A stretch of DNA of 64,000 nucleotides from Terriglobus roseus. Lineage in GTDB: Bacteria; Acidobacteriota; Terriglobia; Terriglobales; Acidobacteriaceae. Of the stretch, positions 9,701 through 17,651 are shown in pieces. The translations under genes and the position numbers were made by a program. The DNA lies in the NCBI RefSeq assembly GCF_900102185.1, contig NZ_LT629690.1, forward strand, positions 1,116,001 to 1,180,000. The letters are read 5' to 3'. Under the pieces are notes generated by a model, which searched no databases, was not told where the DNA came from, and was given only the letters and a program-made list of their open reading frames with translations. Each line of letters starts with the position of its first letter. Within the stretch, counting starts at the first letter, position 1.

Positions 9701-10014
9701 GTCGTGATGTGTGTGAAACGAATGTCTGTAGTGTCAACGATGGGAAGCTGCAACGTCGCAGGACTAATGTGGGCCCTTGTTGGTTCCGCGGAGACGCGAT
9801 GATGCTGACTAGAACGACTACTAGACAGCAGGCAATACGGGCCAGAGGGAATATACCTATGGGGCCTCGAATTTTGCACCGCCGAAGAGCCTGTCTCCTG
9901 CAGTTCGGTGCAGCGCTTTTGGGAAAAAGGCTGGGTTTCGTCCAGCGAGTGTATTTGCACATGGAGAATGCCGTTCATCGCTTCCGAATCTATTCGATAG
10001 CCATAGAATGCCAC
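6655..10014 (-). CDS. Two-component sensor histidine kinase with ligand-binding beta-propeller (reg_prop/Y_Y_Y type)
   Basis: 1119 codons. From about residue 100 to 760 run repeats of the ITQDHDGLLWFSTDRGLYR kind, forming the reg_prop propeller; a Y_Y_Y domain (about 770-835), one membrane helix (YVLLALLIIWAAYGY, about 845-865), HisKA_3 (RIARDLHDTLLQ, phospho-His near 883) and an HATPase domain (to about 1085) follow. Such kinases sense periplasmic sugars or cell-surface ligands. Two oddities: the last 30-35 codons read through into the antisense of truncated virB4, so the native stop is lost; and a signal-peptide-like segment (LARIACCLVVVLVSIIASP) lies upstream in another frame, suggesting a frameshift near 9785-9800. 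Without it the protein has no export signal. Confidence 0.85.
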   Translation of the reverse strand: MAFYGYRIDSEAMNGILHVQIHSLDETQPFSQKRCTELQETGSSAVQNSRPHRYIPSGPYCLLSSSRSSQHHRVSAEPTRAHISPATLQLPIVDTTDIRFTHITTAQGLSQIRVTNIVQDDQGFMWFTTFFGLNRFDGYSFKVYMHERGNTNSVGGVRVEALFKDREGMLWLGCEQSVDRFNPKTETFTHFPVPKVKQITQDHDGLLWFSTDRGLYRLDPKNGSIRIYAHDPSDPESLPDNHVVAAGEDKTGRFWVGEPYGMYELDRATGHIKLSIPLHTASRDLSFYEDHMGGFWIIYGTGNGLAKFDREHNVLTYYTFRPGDTSSTDYSGVDAMLEDRHGNLWLAKQGSGLLKLDREHNRFLSYTHKPDDATSLAENNVIALFEDRDGSIWAGLPGSGLQRFSPVPLPFHPLVPKQNGAGCFYEDSHQNLWIGTAEALYRIDPSGKRTAFTGVKPGVIFEVISVVEDHDGFIWAGTSNNGLFRLDPKNGNWKSYRHRENDPTSLSNNVVDRLLVAHDGTLWAATYDGFDRFDMRTERFTTFKADPHAREQIYLTLAEDPQHELWLGTNGFGLQHFNPKTAQFTIFNSGDAPGSLSDSIVYSIVFAHDGVMWVATVNGLNKFDPATKRFTVYDGRNGMASSSIACITEDSRGKLWMGTTRGIPSFDPRTETFRNFSAADGLPGPEMANGGDCLRTMRGQMFFAGFNGATTFLPEAIPDSNYAPPTVITDLRLLGNVSTPVTLPQAISYTSKITLTHKQTPFTLTFAALAYSNSLTNRYRYKLEGLDTLWNEVGSDNRSVTYTNLSAKTYHFRVQGATNSSAWSDPGAELEIVILPPWWNTAWFRTSYVLLALLIIWAAYGYRMRQLADQVNIRIEAQVDERTRIARDLHDTLLQSLHALLLRLQTVLNVFSTQPEEARLRLERTIDQTAQAITEGRDTLNELRSAGSSASNLEQAVSNFARLTLSGSPAEQEPEVRVQTEGTPIPMNPVVRDEVYRIIAEAVRNSIRHANARRIEIEIRYDRQFLRVRVGDDGMGIDPSLLTPDHRLGHWGLHGMRERAKLVGGTLEVWSELSVGTEITLSIPAASVYDKSRSRPSPRLLCQARLCLCRPSRETTRPL

Positions 10015-10158
10015 CGGTCGGCACGAGTGGCTAGCCCAAACTTGTAGAGATATCCACTAGTGGAACGCCAAAACAATGCGAAGGAAATCTGAGAAGCCGC
10101 GCCGTCGATAGCAGACATACCTCGTCTGAGCAAGGTCCCTAAGAAGACTCCATTGCAT

Positions 10159-10452
10159 TTACGGCGGTGAATCTTCATCGGTAGCAACATACCAAGGAAC
10201 TCTTTTTGAGTGGAAGAGATCTGGGTATCGTGTCGTTAAGAAGCTCAACATGCGCTTCGCAACTCGTGCGCTGTGCTCGACCTCCTTTTCCCATTCTTCT
10301 CCTGCAAGCCCATCGCTGTGTGTGGCTTCCCATCGGATTGTGCGCATCCCCAAGATGAGTCCTGCCGTAATTACGAGGGCAGGGCCAAGTTTCTGTTGAT
10401 CGACTTCATTCCGATATCCACCGACTTGTGAACCATTGTTAGTGGAAGTCAT
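10159..10452 (-). CDS. Small protein of unknown function coupled to dnaE2
   Basis: 97 residues starting MTSTNNGSQVGGY. A single weakly hydrophobic stretch (LGPALVITAGLILGM) is followed by an acidic region with EEWEKEVEHSARVAKRML. The start codon lies 14 bases inside the 3' end of the dnaE2 remnant, so it is probably co-translated with it. I do not recognise the family. The position behind the mutasome polymerase may only be historic. Confidence 0.55.
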   Translation of the reverse strand: MTSTNNGSQVGGYRNEVDQQKLGPALVITAGLILGMRTIRWEATHSDGLAGEEWEKEVEHSARVAKRMLSFLTTRYPDLFHSKRVPWYVATDEDSPP

Positions 10453-13141
10453 GCGAAGTCACCTCAAGACGGCCCACAGCACCATCAAGCGAGAGCTCTT
10501 TGAATGAACTCGCCATCACATGAATGATCGGACCTTCCTTCTGGAGAGGACCTTCTACTGCGATAAACTTTGCCGTTGTGATGACCTGTCGGTGTTGTTC
10601 GAAAAACTCTGGCCCAATGAAAACGTTGAAGACGCCTGTCTCATCGGCGACTGAGAGAAACACAACCCCGGATGCAGTCCCTGGCCGTTGCTTGGCGATC
10701 GCCAGGCCAGCAGTTCTAACATAGGAGCCGTCGGGGCGATGAGCGAGATCCACCGCCCTCAGATAGCCCCTACGTTGAAGTTCTTGGCGGCGAAACCACA
10801 TCGGATGCGGACCTGTCGTTACGCTGCTGACGGCGTAATCTGCGACGAGTCGTTCTTCGGCTGTCATGGGAAGCAGGGGAGACTCATGGATTTCCTCCCG
10901 AAGCCATTGGCTTTGCTGCATGAGCAGCGGGCCTTCCAAACGGCCTGCTCGTTCGATCTGCCACAGTGCATCCCGTCGATGCACCACTCCATCCAGGGTG
11001 TTCAAAGCGCCGACATTTGCTAGCAGAGCTAGCTCCTTGCGGTTCAGTTGTGGAACTCGAAGAACGAGATCATCCACCGACTTGAATCGGGCTTGCTTTC
11101 TCGCTTGCACAATAGCCTCACTACACTGACTCCGTAACCCGCGGACGTATCCAAGACCAAGACGTAGCGATAGGGAATAGTCGGTCTCATGTTCGACAGA
11201 GCACGACCAATCTGAAATCTGAATATCGATGGGCTTCACACGCAAGCCGTGCCGTCGTGCATCTTCGACAATTACTGACGGACTGTAGAAACCCATTGGC
11301 TGGTTGTTGAGCATCGCGCAGGTGAAGGCTGCCAAGTACTTCACTTTGATGAACGCTGAAGCGTAGGCAATTAGAGCAAAGCTGGCTGCATGGCTCTCGG
11401 GAAATCCATAGAGTGCAAACGAGCTGATGTTTTGAATGATGGTCTCCTGCGTTTCGGTGTCGAGCCCATTCGCCGTCATTCCTTCGCGCAGCCGACCTTC
11501 GAGATTCTTCATACGCTCCCAAGAACGACGCATTCCGACCGCACGGCGAAGTTCCTCCGCCTCGGAGCCGGTGAAATTCGCAACGACCATTGCCATGCGC
11601 AGCAATTGTTCCTGAAAGAGGGGAACACCAAGCGTTCGCTTCAATGTGGATTCCAGCGAAGGATGTGGATAGCTCACTTCTTCCTGCTTCTGCCGCCGTC
11701 GCATATAGGGGTGCATCATCTTGCCGACGATTGGTCCCGGGCGAATGATGGCAACCTGAACCACCAAGTCATAAAACTTCTCGGGGCGATTGCGCGGCAA
11801 CGAGGACATTTGCGCTCGGCTTTCAACCTGAAACATCCCGATCGTGTCCGCCCGTTGGAGTGTGCGATACACCTCTTCGTCTTCGGGAAGCTGGGCTAGA
11901 TCGAGTGGCTCTCCGTAATGCTGTGGCACAAGAGTTAGACAATCTTTAAGAACGGCCATCATGCCCAGCCCTAAGAGATCGACTTTGATGATGCCGAGGT
12001 TGGCACAGTCTTCCTTGTCCCACTGCACAACGGTGCGTCCCACCATTGACGCGCGTTCGAGAGGGACGACCTTGTCGAGCGCTCCCTGGCAGATCACCAT
12101 ACCGCCGGAATGCTGTCCGAGATGACGTGGCAGATCCTGTACTCGCATGCAAAGTTCCAGATACTTTGCGATGCGCGGATGCTGCACATCGAAGCCAGCG
12201 TTCTGGAAGGAACGCGCCATCGTGTCGTTCGGCCCTTTCCACTCGTAGTTCGCAACTAAACCGGAGAGACGTTGCAGTGATTCTGGATCGAAGCCGAGAG
12301 CTTTGCCGACCTCACGTGCCGCCGACTTACCTCGATAGGTGATGACATTCGCAGTCATTGCTGCACCGAGTTGGCCATACCGTTGATACACATACTGGAT
12401 GGCTTGTTCGCGCTTTTCTTCCGAAGGGAGATCGAGGTCGATGTCCGGCCACTCACCACGGCTCTCTGAGAGAAAGCGTTCGAAAAGTAATTCCATCCCA
12501 ACGGGATCGATTGCTGTAATCTCCAGCGCGTAGCAGACCGCAGAGTTGGCGGCGCTGCCTCGTCCCTGAATGAGAATGCCGTGCTTCTTACAGAACTCGA
12601 CGATATCCCACACGATGAGGAAGTAGCCTGCAAAGCCTAATTTTGCAATCAACTTCAGCTCATGTGCGACCTGCTTCTTTGCGCGTTCGAGGAGGCCTAT
12701 ATTGCGCTTCGATCCGTATCTCCGTGCGACGCCTTCTGCAACGCGTTTCTCGAGGAAGCTGTCCATTGTCTCGCCATCCGGTACCGGATAACGCGGGAAT
12801 TCATATCCCAAAGCAGAGAGCTGGAAGTGGAGCCGCGATGAAAGTTCGACCGTGTTTTCAATCGCGCCAGGTACATCGCGAAAGAGAGCCGCCATGCGAT
12901 TCGCTGGACGAAGATGGCGTTGATTATTGGAAGCTAAGAGGCGTCCGGCATCATCGAGACGTGTGTGATTGCGCACCGCGGTGAAGAGATCGGCAATTTC
13001 ACGGTCGTATCTGGTTGCGTATTGAGGGCACACACGGTTTGCTGTGGAGCCTCTCCTTCGAAGACCACACACGGTTTCTCGCTCAGTTCTGGACGAAGGC
13101 GCAGAAGGGCTTGCGCAGGAAACTCTCGCGCATAGACGCAC
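10439..13141 (-). pseudogene. dnaE2: N-terminally deleted error-prone DNA polymerase DnaE2
   Basis: Homology begins around codon 45 (RYDREIADLFTAVRNHT) and runs to the end. The alpha-subunit palm motif WPDIDLDLPSEEKREQAI near residue 230 carries the catalytic aspartates and the C-terminal OB-fold region is present (GVVFLSVADETGVFNVFI). DnaE2 normally has about 1050-1090 residues and starts with a PHP domain of some 200 residues; that part is gone. The only upstream start in frame is a GTG at 13141 inside imuB sequence read in the wrong frame. Because ImuB, which tethers this polymerase to the beta clamp, is also lost, the mutasome is probably not functional. Confidence 0.88.
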
Positions 13142-13167
13142 ACGTAGAGTTCGGGAGGTGTCTTCAT
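13014..13167 (-). pseudogene. imuB: ImuB N-terminal remnant (Y-family polymerase-like mutasome subunit)
   Basis: 51 codons from the ATG at 13167 read MKTPPELYVCVYAREFPAQ then ALLRLRPELSEKPCVVFEGE and PQQTVCALN, the usual first strand-helix of ImuB. The start overlaps the imuA stop as ATGA, the normal imuA-imuB arrangement. Around 13010 the sequence jumps directly into the dnaE2 interior; the ImuB frame then runs out of frame to 12934. More than 400 ImuB residues, including the clamp-binding motif region, are missing. Confidence 0.82.
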
Positions 13168-14195
13168 CTCGGCCCTACCCAACTTGCACGTTGCTGCCAC
13201 CGTGCTTCTGTCGCACGTTGTGGAGGCTTACGCATCGGAATGACATTAGAAGGCGTTTGTGTGAAACGTTGGCGCAACACTTCCACTCGCGCATTCAGTC
13301 CCGTGAACACAGTTTGTTCTTCATCGGTGTCATCCATCGGATGCAGGCGAAGTTGCAACTCGGAGCTACTCTTCGCACACGGATATTGCGAGAGGAGAAG
13401 GATGCTGGATTGCGTCTGCTCGGCTGCTACACGATAACGATGCCATGTCGAAAGTTCGATACGCGCAGCGTATTCCGGTGCGATGCTGCCAAGGTCGAGC
13501 ACGATTGCGCTGAATCCGCCTGTCTGAATCAAGAGATCGGCGGAACGCAATGCTTGTTCGATGGCATCGTAGGCATGGGCTCGACGATGCGTCCGTTTCG
13601 CAGTTGTGGCGGAGATCAGGCTTGGCTCGAAGGTTTGAGGAATAGGACGTGGCCTGGCAATCGGCTCTGCACAGCGAGCGGCAATGACTTCCTCACCCAA
13701 GAACCGATCCACAGCTGCGGAAAGCCCCTTCGCTTCGGATCGCGGATGGGTACCATGTCCTCCGCCGTGTAGACCCTTCGTCACTGCCTTTGGAGTGAAG
13801 CACGCGGACGGCAAAGAAAACTGTTTCGTCTCCTGTGCCTCGATGCGTTGCTGGACACCACAACGCACCCAAAGCAGGCGTCCCAGATCGACTCCTACAG
13901 ACGCCGCCGAGGCGGGATGAAACGTGTTCGATGCATCGATCCAAGCGCAAACTCTTCCCGATGCCGTAATGGATGCAAGGAAGGAAAGGGCGACGGAAGA
14001 TCTTCCGGAGCAGTCTTCCCCAACCAACTCCGTAAGAGCCCCGACAGGAAATCCGCCACCCACTAGCTGGTCCAGCGCAGTGATGCCAATCGGGTTCGTT
14101 GGGCGAATAGTCCTCGTGGTTGGTGTTAGCGCCGATGGAATTCGGGCTGCTAAAGCAGCCTCAACTTGTATCCGGATTGTGTTGGAGGAGAGCAT
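13164..14195 (-). CDS. imuA: ImuA, RecA-like mutasome protein
   Basis: 343 residues from MLSSNTIRIQVEAAL; an in-frame TTG extension to 14240 is less likely. The RecA/SulA-like fold is seen in TNPIGITALDQLVGGGFPVG, ALTELVGEDCSGRSSVALSF and VCAWIDASNTFHPASA, with a degenerate Walker A. The C-terminal end has the conserved stretch RYRVAAEQTQSSILLLSQYP and VIPMRKPP. In the imuA-imuB-dnaE2 cassette it supports damage-induced mutagenesis with ImuB and DnaE2. Here its partners are destroyed by a deletion, so its role is in doubt. Confidence 0.85.
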   Translation of the reverse strand: MLSSNTIRIQVEAALAARIPSALTPTTRTIRPTNPIGITALDQLVGGGFPVGALTELVGEDCSGRSSVALSFLASITASGRVCAWIDASNTFHPASAASVGVDLGRLLWVRCGVQQRIEAQETKQFSLPSACFTPKAVTKGLHGGGHGTHPRSEAKGLSAAVDRFLGEEVIAARCAEPIARPRPIPQTFEPSLISATTAKRTHRRAHAYDAIEQALRSADLLIQTGGFSAIVLDLGSIAPEYAARIELSTWHRYRVAAEQTQSSILLLSQYPCAKSSSELQLRLHPMDDTDEEQTVFTGLNARVEVLRQRFTQTPSNVIPMRKPPQRATEARWQQRASWVGPR

Positions 14196-14222
14196 GGCGT
14201 ATTCGCCATATATTCGCCTATG
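14196..14222. promoter_or_regulatory. Direct repeats of a GGCGAATA motif upstream of imuA
   Basis: On the minus strand two copies of GGCGAATA lie 12 bases apart immediately before the imuA ATG, the second continuing into CGCC so that GGCG-AATA-CGCC forms a short palindrome. It may be an operator for SOS control. It does not match the well-known proteobacterial or Gram-positive LexA boxes, so assignment to LexA is only a guess. Confidence 0.3.
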
Positions 14223-14240
14223 GTGACGGGGAGACGTCAA

Positions 14241-14548
14241 GCAACTCTTGCACGCTTACATGTGCAAATGCTCTCTAACGATAAGCAATGAAAGAAGTAA
14301 AGATTTCTTGCTCGCAGGCTTGAATCAAGGTGCTTGTTTTCGTACGTAGCCCGATAATCCGGTGGGGATAGAACACCATAGGCTCCATCTGCGCTATCGG
14401 CTGTCATCTCTTAGTGGAACCTTTTGCATAGAAACAGGAGCGCTCACTCTCTCGGTGAAAACACAGGAGATTTGGCTCTCCTTCAGGTGCGTCACTGATG
14501 GTAAACACGTTTCTCAGGAGTAACTCACTCCGGCGACTCTTGTTTTGT
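14241..14548. other. Spacer between imuA and the next minus-strand gene
   Basis: About 300 bases without a convincing ORF on either strand and without a clear terminator hairpin. It probably holds the imuA promoter. Nothing else is recognised. Confidence 0.4.
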
Positions 14549-14827
14549 CTACTGCTTGTCCGGGTTGGTATCGATGCGCCTCATGCCCACGGCGTCGATA
14601 AACCTGTCGATGTCGGTCATGGAGCAGACCAGGGTTCCGTCTGGGGTCTCGTAAGCAGAAAGCAGTTCGCTCGAAGTGGCATATAGTGCCCGTTCTCTGA
14701 TGAGAGGAGAGCCGTCCCGATGAATGAAAGGATGCGCTACCTGGTGGCCATCCGAGAACGCGCTTAGTTCATAGGTGACGTCCGGCAATCTCTTGCCGTG
14801 TACTTCGCCATTTCGCCCTTCACTCAC
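14549..14827 (-). CDS. Small protein of unknown function downstream of the SRAP gene
   Basis: 92 residues if started at a GTG (14827). It contains a mixed-charge soluble sequence with PDVTYELSAFSDGHQVAHPF and SMTDIDRFIDAVGMRRID and no membrane segment. It begins 36 bases after the SRAP stop on the same strand and could share its transcript. No family recognised; the start is uncertain. Confidence 0.4.
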   Translation of the reverse strand: MSEGRNGEVHGKRLPDVTYELSAFSDGHQVAHPFIHRDGSPLIRERALYATSSELLSAYETPDGTLVCSMTDIDRFIDAVGMRRIDTNPDKQ

Positions 14828-14863
14828 GTGCCACCGTCACAATCTGGGATGTGTTGCAGGCCA

Positions 14864-15535
14864 TCATTTGCTATTCGGTTCCACGAACATCTCAACCTGT
14901 GTGTTGTCGGTGAGCTGTGCTGTCATCGCCTCCGCTTCAAACGGACGCAGCAGATCAATGGGTGGCCGCTCTGTCTCTTCGCGACTCAGCCATCGCGTGT
15001 AGTCGTTCGGGTGCAAGATTACAGGCATCCGTGTATGAATTGCTTCCATCAGTTCGTTCGGGTCGGTAGTGATGATGGTGTAGCTTTGTAACCACTCGCC
15101 AGTATCAGGATTCTTCCACGCTCCCCACAATCCCGCGAAGGCGAACGGGTGATCATCCTTCATCGCGATTTCGAACTTGGGATTATCTTTCTTTCGAATC
15201 TTGTGCCATTCATAAAAGCTGTCAGCGGGTACGAGGCAACGGTGAGAGGCGAAGGCTCTCCTCCACATGCCTGCCTTCTCGATGCCTTCCGCTCGTGCAT
15301 TGAACGTGGTGGGTGGAAACTTCTCATCTGGCTTATGCCAAGAAGGAATGAAACCCCAACGGGCCATCACAAGGTCACGCTCGCCAGTGTCTCTATTCAA
15401 CCGGATAATCGGCTGCATCGTGGTGGGTCGCACGTCGTCATCAGGGGGCAAAATAACGCTGTCTAGATGCCCGTTGACATGGAACGCCGTGGCGATGGCC
15501 TGCTTATCCGATTTCCGTTTGTAACGACCGCACAT
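14864..15535 (-). CDS. yedK: SOS response-associated peptidase (SRAP, YedK/HMCES family)
   Basis: 223 residues starting MCGRYKRK; after Met removal Cys2 forms the thiazolidine crosslink to abasic sites in single-stranded DNA. The other family residues are visible: NARAEGIEKAGMWRRAFASH (Asn that contacts DNA), CLVPADSFYEWHK (active-site Glu) and IHTRMPVIL (active-site His). Length matches the family. It is near the imuA cassette, a frequent SOS-related neighbourhood. A large nested hairpin lies in its leader at 15552-15646. Confidence 0.95.
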   Translation of the reverse strand: MCGRYKRKSDKQAIATAFHVNGHLDSVILPPDDDVRPTTMQPIIRLNRDTGERDLVMARWGFIPSWHKPDEKFPPTTFNARAEGIEKAGMWRRAFASHRCLVPADSFYEWHKIRKKDNPKFEIAMKDDHPFAFAGLWGAWKNPDTGEWLQSYTIITTDPNELMEAIHTRMPVILHPNDYTRWLSREETERPPIDLLRPFEAEAMTAQLTDNTQVEMFVEPNSK

Positions 15536-15551
15536 GAAGAATGAGACGCGT

Positions 15552-15646
15552 GAGCGTGGCGGATGAACTGTGGCCGAGCGAACGAGGGATGAAAGGTTCT
15601 CACAGACCTGGGGTGTGAGTCATCCCTCGTCATGGCTGCCACGCTC
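15552..15646 (-). promoter_or_regulatory. Three-tier nested hairpin in the SRAP leader
   Basis: Nested inverted repeats are read directly: outer 9 bp GAGCGTGGC (15552-15560) with 15638-15646; middle 11 bp ACGAGGGATGA (15582-15592) with 15620-15630; inner 6 bp CTCACA (15599-15604) with 15614-15619. All arms are perfect. The element ends 16 bases before the SRAP ATG. It could be a regulatory leader RNA or a REP-like mobile palindrome. Confidence 0.6.
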
Positions 15647-15728
15647 GCTGCTTTTGAAACAGTCTGTGCTGCGGTGCCCTTTGCTCGCTCCGTCTGAGCT
15701 TACTGGATGTGGGAGAGGGTTGGAAGAC

Positions 15729-15757
15729 AAAAAAGTGGCGACTCGCATGGAGTCGCC
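15729..15757 (-). terminator. Intrinsic terminator, minus strand
   Basis: On the minus strand GGCGACTC-CATGC-GAGTCGCC forms an 8 bp GC-rich stem followed at once by ACTTTTTT. It does not follow any protein-coding gene closely, so it most likely ends the small RNA candidate upstream. Confidence 0.8.
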
Positions 15758-15925
15758 TTCTCCCAGGTCTGTAACTCCCTCAGTGTTGTCGATCCCACTC
15801 GGTTGCGATAGTTACCAAGGACGCGGGACGTTTTCGCACCTCGCGGGCACGACCCAACACAGTGAAATCTTTGAGGGTGCTCACTTCTATCAGGAGCGAG
15901 CTTTCCACTTTCGCAGTGATATGAG
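15729..15925 (-). ncRNA. Candidate structured small RNA, possibly 6S-like
   Basis: A stretch of about 190 bases lies between the hairpin that ends the 16 kb gene and the strong terminator at 15729-15757, with no good ORF. On the minus strand it folds by eye into an elongated hairpin: CTCC pairs with GGGAG, CCCTC with GAGGG, GTGTTG with CAACAC, and the apex has two small hairpins (CTTGGT/ACCGAG and CGCG-GG-GCG arms). The 3' part GTTACAGACCTGGGAG resembles the 3' strand of enterobacterial 6S RNA. Length and rod shape with an internal bubble fit 6S RNA; the 5' end is a guess. Confidence 0.45.
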
Positions 15926-15959
15926 CCCTACGGAGAAATAGACGGACAAAACGCAGTGA

Positions 15960-15983
15960 GGCCCACCGAAAAACCGGTGGGCC
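15960..15983 (-). terminator. Hairpin terminator after the 16 kb gene
   Basis: GGCCCACCG and CGGTGGGCC form a perfect 9 bp stem whose minus-strand loop is T-rich; a TTTT run follows about 9 bases later. It lies 21 bases after the stop codon of the minus-strand gene 16005-16682. Confidence 0.6.
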
Positions 15984-16004
15984 TTGTGGCGTTTTCGGCG
16001 AGCT

Positions 16005-16682
16005 CTAACCCGGGAATTTGTAGTCTCTGGATTTGGAGACGGACGGAGAGTGCGTGGACGATACGACGTACGTAAATGGTTTGTGCGAATTCGCAACGCT
16101 CGCAGGAGACGGTCCTTTCCCTTTGGGGAGCCTCGCCCATAGACCGCCGGAAAGCACGAAGAGCACAAGGAGCACGTCGTGAACTGGCCCCCAGTTCTGG
16201 AACGCTTCCTCGATGTCCGGCCAACTCACCGTACAATCTCGCCAAGTCAGTGAGGGAGGATTGTGAAGGATGACGAGTGGGTGGGTTGGGACGTCCAGCG
16301 GTGTGAGAGAAAGCGGTGGGCCCACGGAGATCGGTGGCCTATGGCTTGCAATCGGAGCAGATCTCGACGGTTGTGAGGGCCCGGCCGGGGCTTGCACTGG
16401 AACTTCTACGACAACGATCTTCGTCGTACCTGTAGATAGTTCGAGGTTCTTCATCGGAGGTTGCGGGAGAAGGGGATCCGATGGAGTCGTCTGGACGGGC
16501 ACAGCGATCGGGCGACCAAGATGAATCACGGTAGGTTTCGGAAGATAGCCCGGAAGGCGATAGCCTTGGACTATTTCAATCGGGTGCGGTTGCTGAGGCG
16601 AACTGGAACCCGATTGCGCAAGGGTTACGGATATAGGCGCGAAGCAGAAGAAGCTGGTGATAGCGGCACTGGACTTTCTCAT
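16005..16682 (-). CDS. Secreted or membrane-anchored proline-rich protein of unknown function
   Basis: 225 residues. An N-terminal signal peptide (ITSFFCFAPISVTLAQ) is followed by about 130 residues rich in Pro, Ser and Thr (for example PSRSAPIASHRPPISVGPP) and one later hydrophobic segment near the C-terminus (VHDVLLVLFVLSGGLWARL) with a basic tail. Such an architecture suits a cell-envelope spacer or anchor. It sits alone on the minus strand with a terminator behind it. No family is recognised; a link to the lost T4SS genes is only a possibility. Confidence 0.6.
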   Translation of the reverse strand: MRKSSAAITSFFCFAPISVTLAQSGSSSPQQPHPIEIVQGYRLPGYLPKPTVIHLGRPIAVPVQTTPSDPLLPQPPMKNLELSTGTTKIVVVEVPVQAPAGPSQPSRSAPIASHRPPISVGPPLSLTPLDVPTHPLVILHNPPSLTWRDCTVSWPDIEEAFQNWGPVHDVLLVLFVLSGGLWARLPKGKGPSPASVANSHKPFTYVVSSTHSPSVSKSRDYKFPG

Positions 16683-17060
16683 GACGCACTGACCTTTCGA
16701 GAAGAAGAAAAGAGATCTCGGTTCAGTCGTGTCCGCTTGGCGGTTGCATTTTCGTCAGCAGTTCGTCGACACGCTCAACCTCAAAAAACGTAGAAATTGG
16801 ATGGGAAGTCGCTCCGTCTCAGACGAAAAGGAATCCAAGCGCAGTGTTGATTTGCGAGGGACCGCTCGCAAGAGCGCCACCCAGTGATCTTCTTCTACTC
16901 CTGAAGTTGTATACGGACGCATAACGCCTCATGAATGTTCGGTTTCAGACATGAGGATGAAGCGGATTTGGGGTTTCTTTGATCGAGAGTTGAGTCGTCT
17001 CCGTATTGTTCCGGCTCGAGCGCGGGTGAGGTCCGGGGGCCATTGTGGTACCGTCCCGAA
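16683..17060. other. Spacer without a convincing gene
   Basis: Contains the promoter side of the minus-strand gene. A 33-codon open stretch on the minus strand (about 16735-16833) looks like the C-terminal end of a lost protein (FEVERVDELLTKM) but has no start. Nothing else is supported. Confidence 0.35.
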
Positions 17061-17276
17061 CTACAGGCCGAGATCGGCAACCAACTCCGCATTTGCTTCT
17101 ACGGTAGCCACGGTTCCCATGTTTTCGTGCAGGGTGGAGTAGAAGGCTTCGAACTTTTCCGCGGCGTACTTCTTAACCGCGAAATTCACGTTGTTGGTGG
17201 CCGTATCGCGGTGGGGGCCGTCATCGAGCCATATCTCGGAGCGGCCGTGGTTCAGGCGCTTGGCATAGAGTGTCAT
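17061..17276 (-). CDS. Small protein of unknown function
   Basis: 71 residues starting MTLYAKRLNHGRSEIWLDDG and ending ATVEANAELVADLGL. Soluble, mildly acidic, no membrane segment. A degenerate relative of its core (KYAAEKFEAFYSTLHE) can be read at about 32.8 kb on the minus strand, which supports it as a real, mobile or duplicated family. Function unknown. It is divergent from the VapBC module. Confidence 0.5.
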   Translation of the reverse strand: MTLYAKRLNHGRSEIWLDDGPHRDTATNNVNFAVKKYAAEKFEAFYSTLHENMGTVATVEANAELVADLGL

Positions 17277-17396
17277 TGCGTCCAGCCTATCGTGTCTGAT
17301 ACCGCGAGGAGGTCCGCCGCGCTCTTTTTATAGAGGAATCGCGGGAAATCCATCTGGTTCGCTGGAAGTATTACACTTACAGGTAGGAGTCTTACC

Positions 17397-17651
17397 ATGC
17401 AGATCACAAGTAAAGGTCAGGTTACGATCCCGCTACACGTTCGCACACGCCTCGGTCTTCTACCCCATACCGAAGTCGAATTCGAAGTGATCGGCGATCA
17501 TGCTCGGATCCGTAAGACGAAGCCTGTTTCGAGCAAGCGGGGAAGCCGTGCCCTGGAAGCGCTTCGCGGAGCCGCGGATAGACGTATGTCGACCGACGAG
17601 ATCATGGCATTGACGCGAGGCGATGTGCCCCGGAAGCGGAAGACGAAATGA
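17397..17651 (+). CDS. vapB: VapB antitoxin, AbrB/MazE-type DNA-binding protein
   Basis: 84 residues. The swapped-hairpin AbrB domain is plain at the N-terminus: MQITSKGQVTIPLHVRTRLG then EVEFEVIGDHARIRK. The C-terminal part (about 45-84) is basic and probably wraps the toxin. TAGGAG precedes the ATG. Its stop overlaps the vapC start as ATGA, the usual arrangement. It should neutralise VapC and repress the shared promoter. Confidence 0.9.
   Translation: MQITSKGQVTIPLHVRTRLGLLPHTEVEFEVIGDHARIRKTKPVSSKRGSRALEALRGAADRRMSTDEIMALTRGDVPRKRKTK

Noticed and set aside
9406-10047. 213-codon plus-strand ORF opposite the giant kinase
   Set aside because: Antisense of a well-conserved kinase; low-complexity composition and no domain pattern.
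16735-16833. C-terminal-like minus-strand frame (FEVERVDELLTKM)
   Set aside because: No start codon or further homology; too short to call a gene relic.
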